A DNA stretch of 64,000 nucleotides. Origin: an uncultured Victivallis sp. (lineage in GTDB: Bacteria; Verrucomicrobiota; Lentisphaeria; Victivallales; Victivallaceae). The DNA is taken from assembly GCF_944391105.1 (NCBI RefSeq), contig NZ_CALXSK010000001.1, positions 1 through 64,000 on the forward strand, read 5' to 3'. Of this stretch, positions 27,047 to 35,409 are shown piece by piece. Position 1 is the first letter of the stretch. Each line of letters begins with the position of its first letter. The notes beneath the pieces were generated by a model that was not told the DNA's origin, searched no databases, and saw only the letters and a list, made by a program, of their open reading frames with translations. Position numbers and translations under genes: made by a program.

Positions 27047-27121
27047 TCCTCACACCTTTCTTCATAAGTTTGGACGGCGGAAAATATACACGCGGGGAGA
27101 ATTTTTTTCCAGTCGAGGCCC

Positions 27122-27150
27122 AAAAAAAACGGCGCGGAAACCCGCGCCGT
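27122..27150 (-). terminator. Rho-independent terminator of the prepilin gene at 27171
   Basis: A perfect 9-bp GC-rich stem (27129-27137 with 27142-27150, 4-nt loop) is followed on the minus strand by eight T (27129-27122). It lies 21 bp past the prepilin stop. Confidence 0.93.
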
Positions 27151-27170
27151 CAATCGCCACCGGAGAGTAA

Positions 27171-27815
27171 TTACCGCCAGCTGACGATATCGTCATCCCT
27201 ACCGGATCCGATACCTTCCGCCGCATTCCGACCACTATCATCGGTTCCATTCGGTCCCCAGGAATAAATTGCAACCTTTCCTGCAATGGATTTGTCGCTG
27301 TCATACGGCATTTCGATCCTATCGGCAAATTCGACATCAATCATGATGACATAACGATTGCCCCAGGGATCCCGCCAGAGATAAGGCAAATTTACTGTAT
27401 CGGTGCCATCCTCGCTGGGATCATAACTGGGCTTCGGATCGAGGAACTGGATCCGGCGTTTGTTGATATTAAGGCTGCTCGAATTACTAAAGATAGCATT
27501 CTTGGGGTCAGACAATTCCACGATAAATCTATCATAAGCAGAGGTATTGGTGTCTCCACCGATTGTAATGAAGGTCTGTCCGGAAGCAGGTGATGGCATA
27601 CCATAACTGGAATCCCCGGCTTTCACCATCTGCTGGTAGGTGTTTTCAACGCCTTTGAGCGCCATCATGATGGTGTTCATGTCGGCTTTGGCCTGGGTTT
27701 CGCGCCCCTTCTGCTGACCGAGCATGACCGCCGGGAGCAACAGGCCGGCGAGGATCGCGATGATGGCGATCACCACCAGCAGTTCCGTCAAAGTGAACGA
27801 ATTTCGTGTTCTCAT
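27171..27815 (-). CDS. Prepilin-like protein (GspG-type)
   Basis: A 214-residue protein with a short leader MRTRNS and the prepilin signal [20 protein letters not shown] starting at residue 7. The residue before Phe is Ser, not the usual Gly. The domain after the helix resembles major pseudopilin GspG: helix with QAKADMNTIMMALKGVENTYQQ, then LPYLWRDPWGNRYVIM, and a terminal IYSWGPNGTDDSG...DDDI, which in GspG forms the calcium site. It lacks the H-x-DG tail of the other three pilin-like proteins here. Monocistronic, with its own promoter (27887-27915) and terminator (27122-27150), divergent from another prepilin. No other type II secretion gene is in the window. Confidence 0.9.
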   Translation of the reverse strand: MRTRNSFTLTELLVVIAIIAILAGLLLPAVMLGQQKGRETQAKADMNTIMMALKGVENTYQQMVKAGDSSYGMPSPASGQTFITIGGDTNTSAYDRFIVELSDPKNAIFSNSSSLNINKRRIQFLDPKPSYDPSEDGTDTVNLPYLWRDPWGNRYVIMIDVEFADRIEMPYDSDKSIAGKVAIYSWGPNGTDDSGRNAAEGIGSGRDDDIVSWR

Positions 27816-27886
27816 GATTCAAATTTCCCGTATTTACCAACTTCCATTTGTCAGGACACCGACAGCAGGTACACGTCCTTTATTGT

Positions 27887-27915
27887 ATAGTAAGTTCTTT
27901 TTCGCGATTTTTCAA
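27887..27915 (-). promoter_or_regulatory. Candidate promoter of the GspG-like gene
   Basis: On the minus strand TTGAAA (27910-27915), 17-bp spacer, TACTAT (27887-27892), about 70 bp ahead of the ATG. Confidence 0.5.
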
Positions 27916-27965
27916 ATCGCAATCGGCTTTTTTCTCGAAAAATCATCGGAAATAGAGGAAACGGC

Positions 27966-27994
27966 TTGACAAATTGCTTTTGGCCGGTTAGGTT
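27966..27994 (+). promoter_or_regulatory. Candidate promoter of the prepilin at 28060
   Basis: Perfect -35 TTGACA (27966-27971), 17-bp spacer, weak -10 TAGGTT (27989-27994). It lies back-to-back with the minus-strand promoter in the 244-bp gap between the two prepilins. Confidence 0.5.
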
Positions 27995-28059
27995 ATTCAT
28001 CGGGTATCCTTGTGAATCCATTTGAAATACGATAGTTTTGTCATACGGAAGGGACAACC

Positions 28060-28755
28060 ATGAAACAGCAGCGTTACAATTTTACGCTCACAGAACTGCT
28101 CGCGGTCATCGCAATCATCGCGATCCTCGCCGGATTGCTGCTCCCCGCGATCAACGGCGCGCGCGAGCGTGCCAAAACCGCCAAGTGCCTGAGCAATCAG
28201 AAACAGGCAACCTCGTTCATCAGCCTTTACATGAACGAATCGAATCAGCGCTTTCTTTCCTCATCCGAGACAGGAAATCAAAACATCTGGGGCGTGACGC
28301 TCTACTGGAAAAAGCTGAATCAGGATCCGAACGTGCTGCGCTGCCCCTCCTTCGTCAATTACAGCAATTCGAACGCGGCTGACGATAACACCCGGATCAT
28401 CAGCGATCTGAATCAGACCTTCGGCGCCGTGTACACCACGTCGGCAGAAGGGTTTGACTTCCGCGGCACCAAGCACCTTTATGCGGGTAATATTCAGGTT
28501 TCCCCCACCGCGATGGTGATGGGTGGCTGCTCCATCTCGGGCACGACCGCCTCGCATCTGCTCAATTTGTCCGGCAGTTCCAACGGGCAGGCTTATCAGA
28601 TTCATAACGGCAGAAGTTTCTGCAATTTCTTCTTTCTCGACGGTCATGTCGAAAGCCTGAATCCGGCGGAACTCTCGAACGGAAAACGGTACTATCCGGC
28701 TCAAAATGGAGACGGAGCCGTAGAAATTGCCGACTACACGTTTGCGACGGAATAA
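28060..28755 (+). CDS. Prepilin-like protein with H-x-DG tail
   Basis: A 231-residue protein. The leader MKQQRYN is followed by [20 protein letters not shown]; the residue before Phe is Asn. After the helix comes the conserved [24 protein letters not shown] typical of Lentisphaerota and Planctomycetota pseudopilins. The C-terminal [20 protein letters not shown] carries the His...Asp-Gly-His tail of the H-X9-DG group, here with 11 residues between His and DG. Likely membrane-anchored and exported after leader cleavage; the role of these proteins is unknown. The gene is followed 26 bp later by an AhpD-like gene on the same strand. Confidence 0.9.
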   Translation: MKQQRYNFTLTELLAVIAIIAILAGLLLPAINGARERAKTAKCLSNQKQATSFISLYMNESNQRFLSSSETGNQNIWGVTLYWKKLNQDPNVLRCPSFVNYSNSNAADDNTRIISDLNQTFGAVYTTSAEGFDFRGTKHLYAGNIQVSPTAMVMGGCSISGTTASHLLNLSGSSNGQAYQIHNGRSFCNFFFLDGHVESLNPAELSNGKRYYPAQNGDGAVEIADYTFATE

Positions 28756-28781
28756 GACGTCGGATCAACAGGAGAAAACAA

Positions 28782-29159
28782 ATGGCTGGAGTCAAACTTT
28801 ACAACAAGACCGGGGACGCGAAGGCGGCCAAGATTCAGGAAGGGATCGAGAAGAAGTTCGGTTTTGTCCCGGAAGTGTTTCAGGCGATGGGGCGCAACGG
28901 AGATTTCCTTGACCTGGCCATGCGCATCGCCGAAGCCGCCGGCAAGGGACTTGATCCGAAGACCAAGGAACTCATCATCATCGCGGTCAGCGCGGTCAAC
29001 GGCTGTGAATACTGCCTCGACGCGCACCGTTCCGCCGCCCTCGCGGCAGGCGTAACCGATGAGGAGATCACCGCCGCGATCGAAGTCGCCGCTTCGATCA
29101 GCCTCTACAACAACTTCAACAAGGCGATCAGCCTGAAGTCCGACCTGAAGTCAAAGTGA
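28782..29159 (+). CDS. Carboxymuconolactone decarboxylase / AhpD-like protein
   Basis: A 125-residue all-helical cytosolic protein. The redox motif CEYCLDAHRSAA matches the AhpD-type CxxCxxxH active site in the domain segment LIIIAVSAVNGCEYCLDAH. Such proteins reduce peroxides or act as thiol-disulfide relays; a true carboxymuconolactone decarboxylase role is unlikely given the CxxC. The length fits single-domain family members. CAGGAG precedes the ATG by eight bases, and a strong terminator follows at 29180-29210. In an anaerobe it may serve in oxidative defence. Confidence 0.9.
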   Translation: MAGVKLYNKTGDAKAAKIQEGIEKKFGFVPEVFQAMGRNGDFLDLAMRIAEAAGKGLDPKTKELIIIAVSAVNGCEYCLDAHRSAALAAGVTDEEITAAIEVAASISLYNNFNKAISLKSDLKSK

Positions 29160-29179
29160 GGCTTGAAGCTGACGATCGA

Positions 29180-29210
29180 CGCCGGATTTACAGAAAATCC
29201 GGCGTTTTTC
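29180..29210 (+). terminator. Rho-independent terminator after the AhpD-like gene
   Basis: A 10-bp perfect stem CGCCGGATTT/AAATCCGGCG (29180-29189 with 29195-29204), followed by TTTTT-C. Confidence 0.92.
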
Positions 29211-29233
29211 TTTGTAAAAATTCCCTGCCCGGC

Positions 29234-29262
29234 TTGAAAAACTGCAGGTTCGGGGATATTTT
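29234..29262 (+). promoter_or_regulatory. Candidate promoter of rpsO
   Basis: TTGAAA (29234-29239), 17-bp spacer, TATTTT (29257-29262). The leader to the rpsO ATG is about 80 nt, room for the autoregulatory structure known for S15 mRNAs in several phyla, though I could not identify one. Confidence 0.6.
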
Positions 29263-29349
29263 AATCAAATCTGACAACGGTTCAGGTGGTTTCCGCTCTT
29301 TGTCCGGGCGGAAGGCTGCCGGACACGCAATTCTGAAAGGAAGAGAAAG

Positions 29350-29619
29350 ATGGACAAGGCGAAGAGAAGCGAAATCATCAGCAAGTACGGCCGCAAAGAG
29401 GGCGATACCGGTTCCCCGGAAGTCCAGATCGCTCTGCTGAGCGCCCGCATTCTTGAGCTCACCGAGCACCTGAAAGCGAACAAGAAGGATCACAGCACCC
29501 GCCGTGGCCTGCTCGCGATGGTGAGCCTCCGCAAGAAGCTGCTGGCCTATCTGATGCGCGAAAATATCGCGAAGTACATTGAGCTCACCGACGCGCTCGG
29601 CATCCGCCGCGCGAAGTAA
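29350..29619 (+). CDS. rpsO: 30S ribosomal protein S15
   Basis: An 89-residue protein, the standard S15 length. It shows the family features [20 protein letters not shown], the region [20 protein letters not shown] with the 16S rRNA-binding DHSTRRGL, and RKKLLAYL near the end. S15 is a primary binder of the 16S central domain and of bridge B4. GGAAGAGAAAG precedes the ATG. The gene is bracketed by its own promoter and terminator, so it is monocistronic; the frequent neighbour pnp is absent. Confidence 0.98.
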   Translation: MDKAKRSEIISKYGRKEGDTGSPEVQIALLSARILELTEHLKANKKDHSTRRGLLAMVSLRKKLLAYLMRENIAKYIELTDALGIRRAK

Positions 29620-29639
29620 TCGGGATCAATGCCGGAAAG

Positions 29640-29670
29640 AGCCGGGGTCGTGATGACTCCGGCTTTTTTT
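29640..29670 (+). terminator. Rho-independent terminator of rpsO
   Basis: A 10-bp stem AGCCGGGGTC/GACTCCGGCT with one G-U pair, a 5-nt loop and a run of seven T, 20 bp past the stop. Confidence 0.93.
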
Positions 29671-29805
29671 CTGCCCCGAAATTTCCGGACGCCGCTAAGA
29701 ACCGGGAAAGGAACAACGTCTTATTGGCGTAACCTGACGGAATGCACTTCGGACAAGGTCACGGCGGAGGCATTCCGCGAATTCAATACGCAGGGAGGAG
29801 CATCG

Positions 29806-31620
29806 ATGGGCAAAGCGGCGAGTTGGCTGACGGCAATGGTTCTGACACTTTCCACAGGAGCGGCGGAACTAATTCTTCCTCCGGAAGCGCTCGAACTCTT
29901 CGTGCCGTACGGCAAATATTATACGCAGTCCGTGATCTCGTACCGGGGAAACGCGATCCGGATCGGCAAAGTCCCCGGACTCCAGATCCAGTCGCTGTTC
30001 TGCCTCTCGGAGCTGAAGCCGGGCGGGCAGCGTTTGCGCTTCACGGGGCGGGCGTTCTCCCCGGAGAGCAGCGCCACCGTCACGCTCACCGCATTCGGTC
30101 TGCACCCGGTCGGGGGAGAGTGCAGCCAGACAAGTTCCCGGCGACAAAACAAGTTTCAATTCCAGCTCCGGCTTCCGGCCGATCAGCAGGGAATCGCGGA
30201 ATTCCCTTTTCAGCTCGACCCGCAGAAACTGCTCTGCCTGGGGTGCGGCAAACCCCTGAATCATTGTCATGTGATGTTTGAACTTGTAATCGACAAAATT
30301 CCGCCGAAATTCAACCCGGATGAGTGGGGATTCGACCTCGCGGAAATCCGGCTGACCGCAACCTCGCCCCTCGCCGCCCGACTGCAGCCGGCAGGTCTGG
30401 CGGCTGAGATCGCGAAAGAGCAAAAGCGGTTTGACCGCTGGCAACAGGAGCATCTTGCCATTCTGAAACGTTATCCGGCGGAGAACCGGTTCGACGCGTC
30501 CGCTTATCCGGAGGAGAAGAGTTCAGTCAATCAGGGGATGCCGCCCGACGCGGTCTATCGTTATTTCACGGAAGCGGAGCTGCAACAGCTCAATCCGCTC
30601 TTTCAGGTGAAGAAACTCGCGGGATGGAACTTTTATCAGGAGAGTGTATACTGGCAGATCTTTCCGGAAATCGCCGGGTTCGAGAACGTGAACCGGGTGT
30701 TTCAGCGCGCAGGCGTTCTCTATGGCTGCGCACCGTATCGGGTCGCGCGCTGGAATCCGGGCGAGGCGAAATGGGAGTATCTGTCGGACGAGTGGAGACA
30801 CCGCCCGGTCAAAACCTTCCCCGATGCGGCGGAGGAGATTTTCATCGAAAACAATACGGGGCGCCGTCTCTCCGATTACAGCGAAGTGAAGCTGCCCGCC
30901 CGTTCGCGGCACGAGTATGCGACGGCGGGGAAACGGACATTCCTGATCGCCCCGGGCCGGAAAGTTCTGCTCGTCGGAGCGGCCGATTTCTCCAACCCGC
31001 AGCCGCTGAAACTGCCGCTGCCGCAGATTTCCGGGGCAAGGGCCGTCGAGATCCGCAACCTCTATCCGTGCGCGGACCGGGAACGGCTGCTCGTGGAGTA
31101 CACGGCATTTCTGCCGAACAACGCAACTCCGGTGCTGATGGAGCTCGACGCCGCCACTCTCACGCTCACGCCGAAACTTCCGGCCATCGCGGGGAATTAC
31201 CACTTGCAGCTCCAGGAAAACAACTGGAGCTTCCTCTCGGGAATCGGAATGCTATTCGACCCCGGCAAAGGGCAGCCGCTGGCCATGCTCCGGGACGCGC
31301 CGCCTTTGCCGGAGGAGGCCGGAGTGACGCTTCCGCGACTCGGAATCACCGCCCGGCAGGCGAAAGCGCTGCGAAAGTCGCTGCGGATCGGAGTCTATGC
31401 CGTGGCGGATGTGCCCGGCGAACAAGGGCTGGTCTGGCTCAACCTCGTCAACCCGGCGGAATCGCTGCGTTTCTTCGGATTGGAACAGCGGCAGAATCTC
31501 GGTTTGAATGAGAATGGAACAGCGCTTCTGGCCGTAATGCCGGACGGGGTTTACGAGATCCGGCCGAAACAGCAGAGAAAAATCGTCTTTTTTTCGGGAA
31601 ACGGCGATTTTTCGCATTGA
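29806..31620 (+). CDS. Secreted protein of unknown function
   Basis: A 604-residue protein with a signal peptide (MGKAASWLTAMVLTLSTGAAE). The frame is open 59 codons further upstream, but ATG at 29806 has GGGAGGAG six bases before it and gives a proper signal sequence. The first ~220 residues are beta-rich (a possible carbohydrate-binding jelly roll). A ~35-residue helical linker (AAEIAKEQKRFDRWQQEHLA) follows. The rest contains repeated short segments reminiscent of a beta-propeller (ISGARAVEIRNLYPCADRERLLVEY, MELDAATLTLTPKLPAIAG). I recognise no catalytic motif. It stands just upstream of the GH2 gene, with an 87-bp gap, so it may take part in the same polysaccharide use. Confidence 0.75.
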   Translation: MGKAASWLTAMVLTLSTGAAELILPPEALELFVPYGKYYTQSVISYRGNAIRIGKVPGLQIQSLFCLSELKPGGQRLRFTGRAFSPESSATVTLTAFGLHPVGGECSQTSSRRQNKFQFQLRLPADQQGIAEFPFQLDPQKLLCLGCGKPLNHCHVMFELVIDKIPPKFNPDEWGFDLAEIRLTATSPLAARLQPAGLAAEIAKEQKRFDRWQQEHLAILKRYPAENRFDASAYPEEKSSVNQGMPPDAVYRYFTEAELQQLNPLFQVKKLAGWNFYQESVYWQIFPEIAGFENVNRVFQRAGVLYGCAPYRVARWNPGEAKWEYLSDEWRHRPVKTFPDAAEEIFIENNTGRRLSDYSEVKLPARSRHEYATAGKRTFLIAPGRKVLLVGAADFSNPQPLKLPLPQISGARAVEIRNLYPCADRERLLVEYTAFLPNNATPVLMELDAATLTLTPKLPAIAGNYHLQLQENNWSFLSGIGMLFDPGKGQPLAMLRDAPPLPEEAGVTLPRLGITARQAKALRKSLRIGVYAVADVPGEQGLVWLNLVNPAESLRFFGLEQRQNLGLNENGTALLAVMPDGVYEIRPKQQRKIVFFSGNGDFSH

Positions 31621-31707
31621 TTTGCCGATATTTCACATTCCAAATTACAAAAGAGACTGTATATTGTATCAGAATGCGCAACTTATCATAAAAAGGAGGA
31701 TATGAAT

Positions 31708-33498
31708 ATGAGTGCGATTCCGCGTCCGGAATATCCCCGCATGCAATTTCGTCGAGAAGATTCCTGGATCAATCTGAACGGAAGCTGGCGCTGCCGGTTC
31801 GACTTCGGAAAAACCGGCGTCGAACGGAGCTGGCAGACCAAAACCAGCACCTATGACCGGGAGATCATCGTGCCGTTCTGCGTGGAGAGTTCGCTCTCCG
31901 GACTCGGCTACACGGACTTCGTCGAGTCGCTCTTCTACGCCCGGCGCCTGACCGTTCCGGAGGCGTGGAAAGGCAAAACCGTGCTGCTCCACTTCGGCGC
32001 AGTCGAATATGCCGCGACGGTCTGGATCGACGGGGTTGAGGCCGGACGCCATCAGGGTGGATCCGCAAGTTTCACGCTTGACGTAACCGAATTTGTAAAG
32101 CCGGGCGTCGAACAGGAACTGGTCGTCCACGTCCTCGATGAACTCCGCTCCGGCTGCCAGGGCGGCGGCAAGCAGTCCTACGCCCCCTACTCCGCCGGCT
32201 GCCACTACACCCGCGTGACCGGGATCTGGCAGACGGTCTGGATGGAGGCCGTCCACCCGGCGGCGCTCGCCTCCTGCCGCATCACTTCCGCGATCGAATC
32301 CGGAAAATTCTCGGTCGAACCCCGTTTCCGGCTCGACCGGCGCGGATACACATTCACGGTGATCGTCGGAGCGGAAGGGAAGGAACTGAACCGCGTAAGC
32401 GGTCCCGCCGTGACCGGATTTCCGATGGAGATCGCGGTTCCCTCGCCGCGGCTCTGGTCGCCGGATGATCCGTATCTCTACGACCTCACGTTTGAACTGT
32501 GCGACGAAACCGGCGCACAGATCGACCGGGTCGAAAGCTACGCGGGGCTGCGCAGAGTGCACATCGAGGGAAATCGCGTCTACCTGAACAATCAGCCGAT
32601 CTTCCAGCGGCTCGTGCTCGATCAGGGTTTCTACCCGGACGGGATCTGGACCGCCCCCTCCGACGAGGCGCTGCGCCATGACATCGAGCTCTCGATGGCG
32701 GCGGGATTCAACGGCGCGCGTCTCCACCAGAAGGTGTTTGAAGAGCGCTTCTTCTACTGGGCGGACAAACTCGGTTATCTGACCTGGAACGAATATCCGA
32801 GCTGGGGACTGAGCTGGGCGCTGCCGGAAGCGCGCTACCGTTATCTCGACGAGTGGCTCGAAATCGTCGAGCGCGACCGGAACCATCCGTCGATCGTGGC
32901 GTGGAGCCCGCTCAACGAAAGCGTGCATCCGAGCGATGAGTGCCTTGCCGTGGCGTTCTCCGCACCCGGGTCGCTCGAGATGTACCGCACGTTCATCCGG
33001 AACATCTATGACCGGACCAAGGCGCTCGATCCGACCCGCCCGGTCAATGATTCGAGCGGTTACATCCACGCGAAAACCGACCTCTGGACGGTGCATCCGT
33101 ACCGGGCGACGGCGGCCGATCTGAAGGCGGCGATCCGTCCGGCGGACTCCGAGGTGATGATCCATGCGCCGAAATACGAGTGCGCCTACGCGGGCCAGCC
33201 GTATGTGATCGATGAATGGGGCGGCTTCAAGTTCATTCCGGAGTCGCGGCGCGCGACGACGCAGGAAGGCTGGGGATACCATGGCATCGACCTCAAAACG
33301 CCGCAGGAGCTCTGCGCGAAAATCGAAGAGCAGGTCGATGTGATGATCAACGATCCGGGCATTGCGGGTTACTGCTACACGCAGCTTACGGACGTCGAAC
33401 AGGAGGAGAACGGCGTCTACTGCTATGACCGCACTCCGAAGGTTCCGGACGGCAGCCTGAAGCCGATCTTCAGCAAGAAGCCGGAATGGTCCATCTGA
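31708..33498 (+). CDS. Glycoside hydrolase family 2 enzyme (beta-galactosidase/glucuronidase-like)
   Basis: A 596-residue protein without signal peptide. The domain order is sugar-binding jelly roll (~20-190; FYARRLTVPEAWKGK, GVEYAATVWIDGVEAG-like), immunoglobulin-like domain (~195-290) and TIM barrel. The GH2 acid/base lies in RNHPSIVAWSPLNES (Glu about 404) and the nucleophile in YVIDEWGGF (Glu about 503). It hydrolyses beta-linked glycosides in the cytosol; beta-galactosidase, beta-glucuronidase or beta-mannosidase cannot be told apart by eye. ATG at 31708 is eight bases from AGGAGG, whereas the ATG at 31702 is only two bases away. A strong terminator follows at 33514. Confidence 0.92.
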   Translation: MSAIPRPEYPRMQFRREDSWINLNGSWRCRFDFGKTGVERSWQTKTSTYDREIIVPFCVESSLSGLGYTDFVESLFYARRLTVPEAWKGKTVLLHFGAVEYAATVWIDGVEAGRHQGGSASFTLDVTEFVKPGVEQELVVHVLDELRSGCQGGGKQSYAPYSAGCHYTRVTGIWQTVWMEAVHPAALASCRITSAIESGKFSVEPRFRLDRRGYTFTVIVGAEGKELNRVSGPAVTGFPMEIAVPSPRLWSPDDPYLYDLTFELCDETGAQIDRVESYAGLRRVHIEGNRVYLNNQPIFQRLVLDQGFYPDGIWTAPSDEALRHDIELSMAAGFNGARLHQKVFEERFFYWADKLGYLTWNEYPSWGLSWALPEARYRYLDEWLEIVERDRNHPSIVAWSPLNESVHPSDECLAVAFSAPGSLEMYRTFIRNIYDRTKALDPTRPVNDSSGYIHAKTDLWTVHPYRATAADLKAAIRPADSEVMIHAPKYECAYAGQPYVIDEWGGFKFIPESRRATTQEGWGYHGIDLKTPQELCAKIEEQVDVMINDPGIAGYCYTQLTDVEQEENGVYCYDRTPKVPDGSLKPIFSKKPEWSI

Positions 33499-33513
33499 AC
33501 AGGACGACTCCTC

Positions 33514-33550
33514 AACGGCTCCCCGCATTCCGGGGGGCCGTTTTTATTTT
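33514..33550 (+). terminator. Rho-independent terminator of the GH2 gene
   Basis: A 12-bp stem (AACGGCTCCCCG with CGGGGGGCCGTT, one T-G pair), a 5-nt loop, then TTTTTATTTT. Confidence 0.92.
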
Positions 33551-33675
33551 GCGCGGGCCCGGGAAAAATGACGACGAACTTCCTTCCGGGCAACAGGAAA
33601 ACGCGGAAAAACAACGCGGGAAACTTGTAATCATGGGAAAGCGTGGTATTGTACTTTCAGGAAGAGAAAAGGGTG

Positions 33676-34011
33676 ATGTCCATGAAGATCAGCGTCCGAA
33701 ACGTCGCAAAAGTTCTCCTCTGGACAGGGATTTCCTGGGTATGGCTGCAGGGAACAATGATCGTGTTCGCCCTCTATCTGGCGCTTTCGACGGCTTTGAA
33801 CGGCGGGCATCCGTGGCCATGCAACGCCCTGCTGATCGTCGGAGTGATCCCGCTCGTGATCGCGGGGGCCCTGGGGGCGGGAATCCTTCTTTTCGCCCGG
33901 ATGTTCATCGACCTCCGGACATTGTTCCGCTGCCGGGAGTTCTACATGGGAATCGGAATCACGCTTGTCATCTGCGCGGCGATGATCGCAGCGGCAGTTC
34001 TCATCTCATAA
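33676..34011 (+). CDS. Small hypothetical membrane protein
   Basis: A 111-residue protein with three hydrophobic helices (VWLQGTMIVFALYLALSTAL, ALLIVGVIPLVIAGALGAGILLFA and GIGITLVICAAMIAAAVLIS) and a short basic loop (DLRTLFRCREF). The start at MSMKISVRN is preferred over the upstream one at 33643 because it follows AAAAGGGTG and directly opens the basic N terminus; 33682 is also possible. No family recognised. It stands alone between the GH2 terminator and hslO. Confidence 0.65.
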   Translation: MSMKISVRNVAKVLLWTGISWVWLQGTMIVFALYLALSTALNGGHPWPCNALLIVGVIPLVIAGALGAGILLFARMFIDLRTLFRCREFYMGIGITLVICAAMIAAAVLIS

Positions 34012-34304
34012 ACGGGGCGTACGGAATGTCACCGGAAAGACCGCAGAGTGATCCGGCAGGCTCCCGGAGACGAGCGGGGTGCGTCTCAGCCGAACTTCTC
34101 CTTGCAGAAGAGTTCCGGTTTTCCACCCGGTTCCGTCGCAGAACAGCAATGATCGGAAGGGATGAATCATCAGGAGTCCGCAGCCGAGGTGTATCTTCAC
34201 CGCGGCGGAACGTTCCTTCACAATCGCCGGAATGGATTGCCGATCGAATCGGCCGGTTCAAGATTTTTCGAAGCAAAAGCGGCAAACAACAGGCGGGAAC
34301 TCAT
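34006..34304 (-). other. Possible broken small gene in the 379-bp gap before hslO
   Basis: On the minus strand ATG at 34304 (AGGA six bases upstream) opens a 28-codon frame (MSSRLLFAAFASKNLEPADS...) that stops near 34218. An overlapping frame, open from further upstream, continues past that stop with protein-like text (IVKERSAAVKIHLGCGLLMI, then TLLQGEVRLRRTPLVSGSLP) to 34006. A single frameshift would join them into ~100 residues. This could be a decayed gene or chance in GC-rich DNA. Nothing else is seen in the gap except the hslO promoter. Confidence 0.25.
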
Positions 34305-34332
34305 TTGATTCCTCGCACTTTCGTGATATAGT
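34305..34332 (+). promoter_or_regulatory. Candidate promoter of hslO
   Basis: TTGATT (34305-34310), 16-bp spacer, TATAGT (34327-34332), 58 bp ahead of the ATG. Confidence 0.6.
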
Positions 34333-34390
34333 AAAACACGATACAGGATCATCACATCACCTTCATGCCAAATCGGGAGAAAAATAAAAA

Positions 34391-35278
34391 ATGAAGAGCG
34401 ATCTGCCGGATTTCATGCTGCGCGCGGTTTTCAAAGAACCGGCCATTCAACTCGTGGTCGGGAATTTCCGGGAACTTGCGTCACAGGGAATCGTCCGCCA
34501 CGACGCGGATCCGGTAGCCGGCAGACTTCTGGCGGAAGCGCTCTCCTCGGCGGCGCTGATGACCGCACTGCTCAACGACGGCGAACGCTACTCGATCCGG
34601 ATCGGCTGCACCGGGCCGCTCGGCGCGCTCGTCGTGGATGCAAAGTCCGATGGAGCTGTCCGCGGCCTCGTGCAGAACCCCCACGTGATGGAGAACGCCG
34701 ACTCGGTTGAAGTCGCCTGCGGCGAAGGGGGCGCGGATGTGAAGCTGACCCGCTCGAAAGACGGTAAAGTTCTCAGTTCCGGCGAGTCCCGCAGCAGTTT
34801 CATCCTGCCGGGCTCGGCGCTCGGGTACCATCTCTCGGTCAGCGAGGAGCATGAAACCGAGATCCGTTGCGAAATTGAACTGCGGGCCGAACCTGCCGAT
34901 CCGGTCAAAGCCGCTTTCGGTGTGCTGATTCAGGTACTGCCCGGCTGCGACCTTGCGGAATTCGACCGGATTCGGACCCGGCTTCAGATGTCGGAAGCTG
35001 GTGAAATCATGAGAAACTGCATGGGGAAACCCGAAGAGGGACTCCGCGTGCTTCTCGCCTTCCTGCTCGAACGGCTTGAATTGCCGGAATTCGCTCTCCG
35101 TACACTCCCCCCCGCGCGGTTCGAATGCGGCTGTTCGGCGGAATCGCTCAAAAAGGCGGCTCTCCAGATGCTCGGGAGGGAGGAGATCGAAAAACTGCTC
35201 GCGGAAAATCCGAACCCCACGCTGCAGTGCCACTTCTGCAATGCGAAGTATCACTTCTCAGCGAACGATCTGCTGTAA
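34391..35278 (+). CDS. hslO: Redox-regulated chaperone Hsp33
   Basis: A 295-residue cytosolic holdase activated by oxidative unfolding. The N-terminal substrate-binding domain contains LLAEALSSAALMTALLNDGER and YSIRIGCTGPLGALVVDAKSDG. The C-terminal zinc switch has the four cysteines in the family arrangement: CGC (in RFECGCSAESL) and, about 30 residues later, CHFC (LQCHFCNAKYHF). All four ligands are present, so redox sensing should be intact. The length fits the family. Its own promoter lies at 34305. Alongside the AhpD-like protein it suggests that this presumed anaerobe meets oxidants. Confidence 0.95.
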   Translation: MKSDLPDFMLRAVFKEPAIQLVVGNFRELASQGIVRHDADPVAGRLLAEALSSAALMTALLNDGERYSIRIGCTGPLGALVVDAKSDGAVRGLVQNPHVMENADSVEVACGEGGADVKLTRSKDGKVLSSGESRSSFILPGSALGYHLSVSEEHETEIRCEIELRAEPADPVKAAFGVLIQVLPGCDLAEFDRIRTRLQMSEAGEIMRNCMGKPEEGLRVLLAFLLERLELPEFALRTLPPARFECGCSAESLKKAALQMLGREEIEKLLAENPNPTLQCHFCNAKYHFSANDLL

Positions 35279-35334
35279 CACTCCGGCCGCTTTTCCATCC
35301 GCGGAAAAAAATGCTCTTTTTTTCTTTCCGGCAC

Positions 35335-35363
35335 TTGCTTTTTGCCGATTTTTTTGGTATAAT
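35335..35363 (+). promoter_or_regulatory. Strong candidate promoter of the GntR/LacI-type regulator
   Basis: TTGCTT (35335-35340), 17-bp spacer rich in T, perfect TATAAT (35358-35363). Confidence 0.75.
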
Positions 35364-35368
35364 AAAAA

Positions 35369-35387
35369 TGTATTCATAATCGATACA
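35369..35387 (+). promoter_or_regulatory. Candidate operator for autoregulation
   Basis: Inverted repeat TGTAT-N9-ATACA immediately downstream of the -10 box, overlapping the expected transcription start and 22 bp before the regulator ATG. The position fits a repressor site. Confidence 0.45.
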
Positions 35388-35409
35388 ATTTTCAAAAAGC
35401 GGCGTTGTC

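Noticed and set aside
29629-29805. N-terminal extension of the secreted protein to 29629
   Set aside because: It would start inside the rpsO terminator and hide the signal peptide; ATG 29806 with GGGAGGAG is better.
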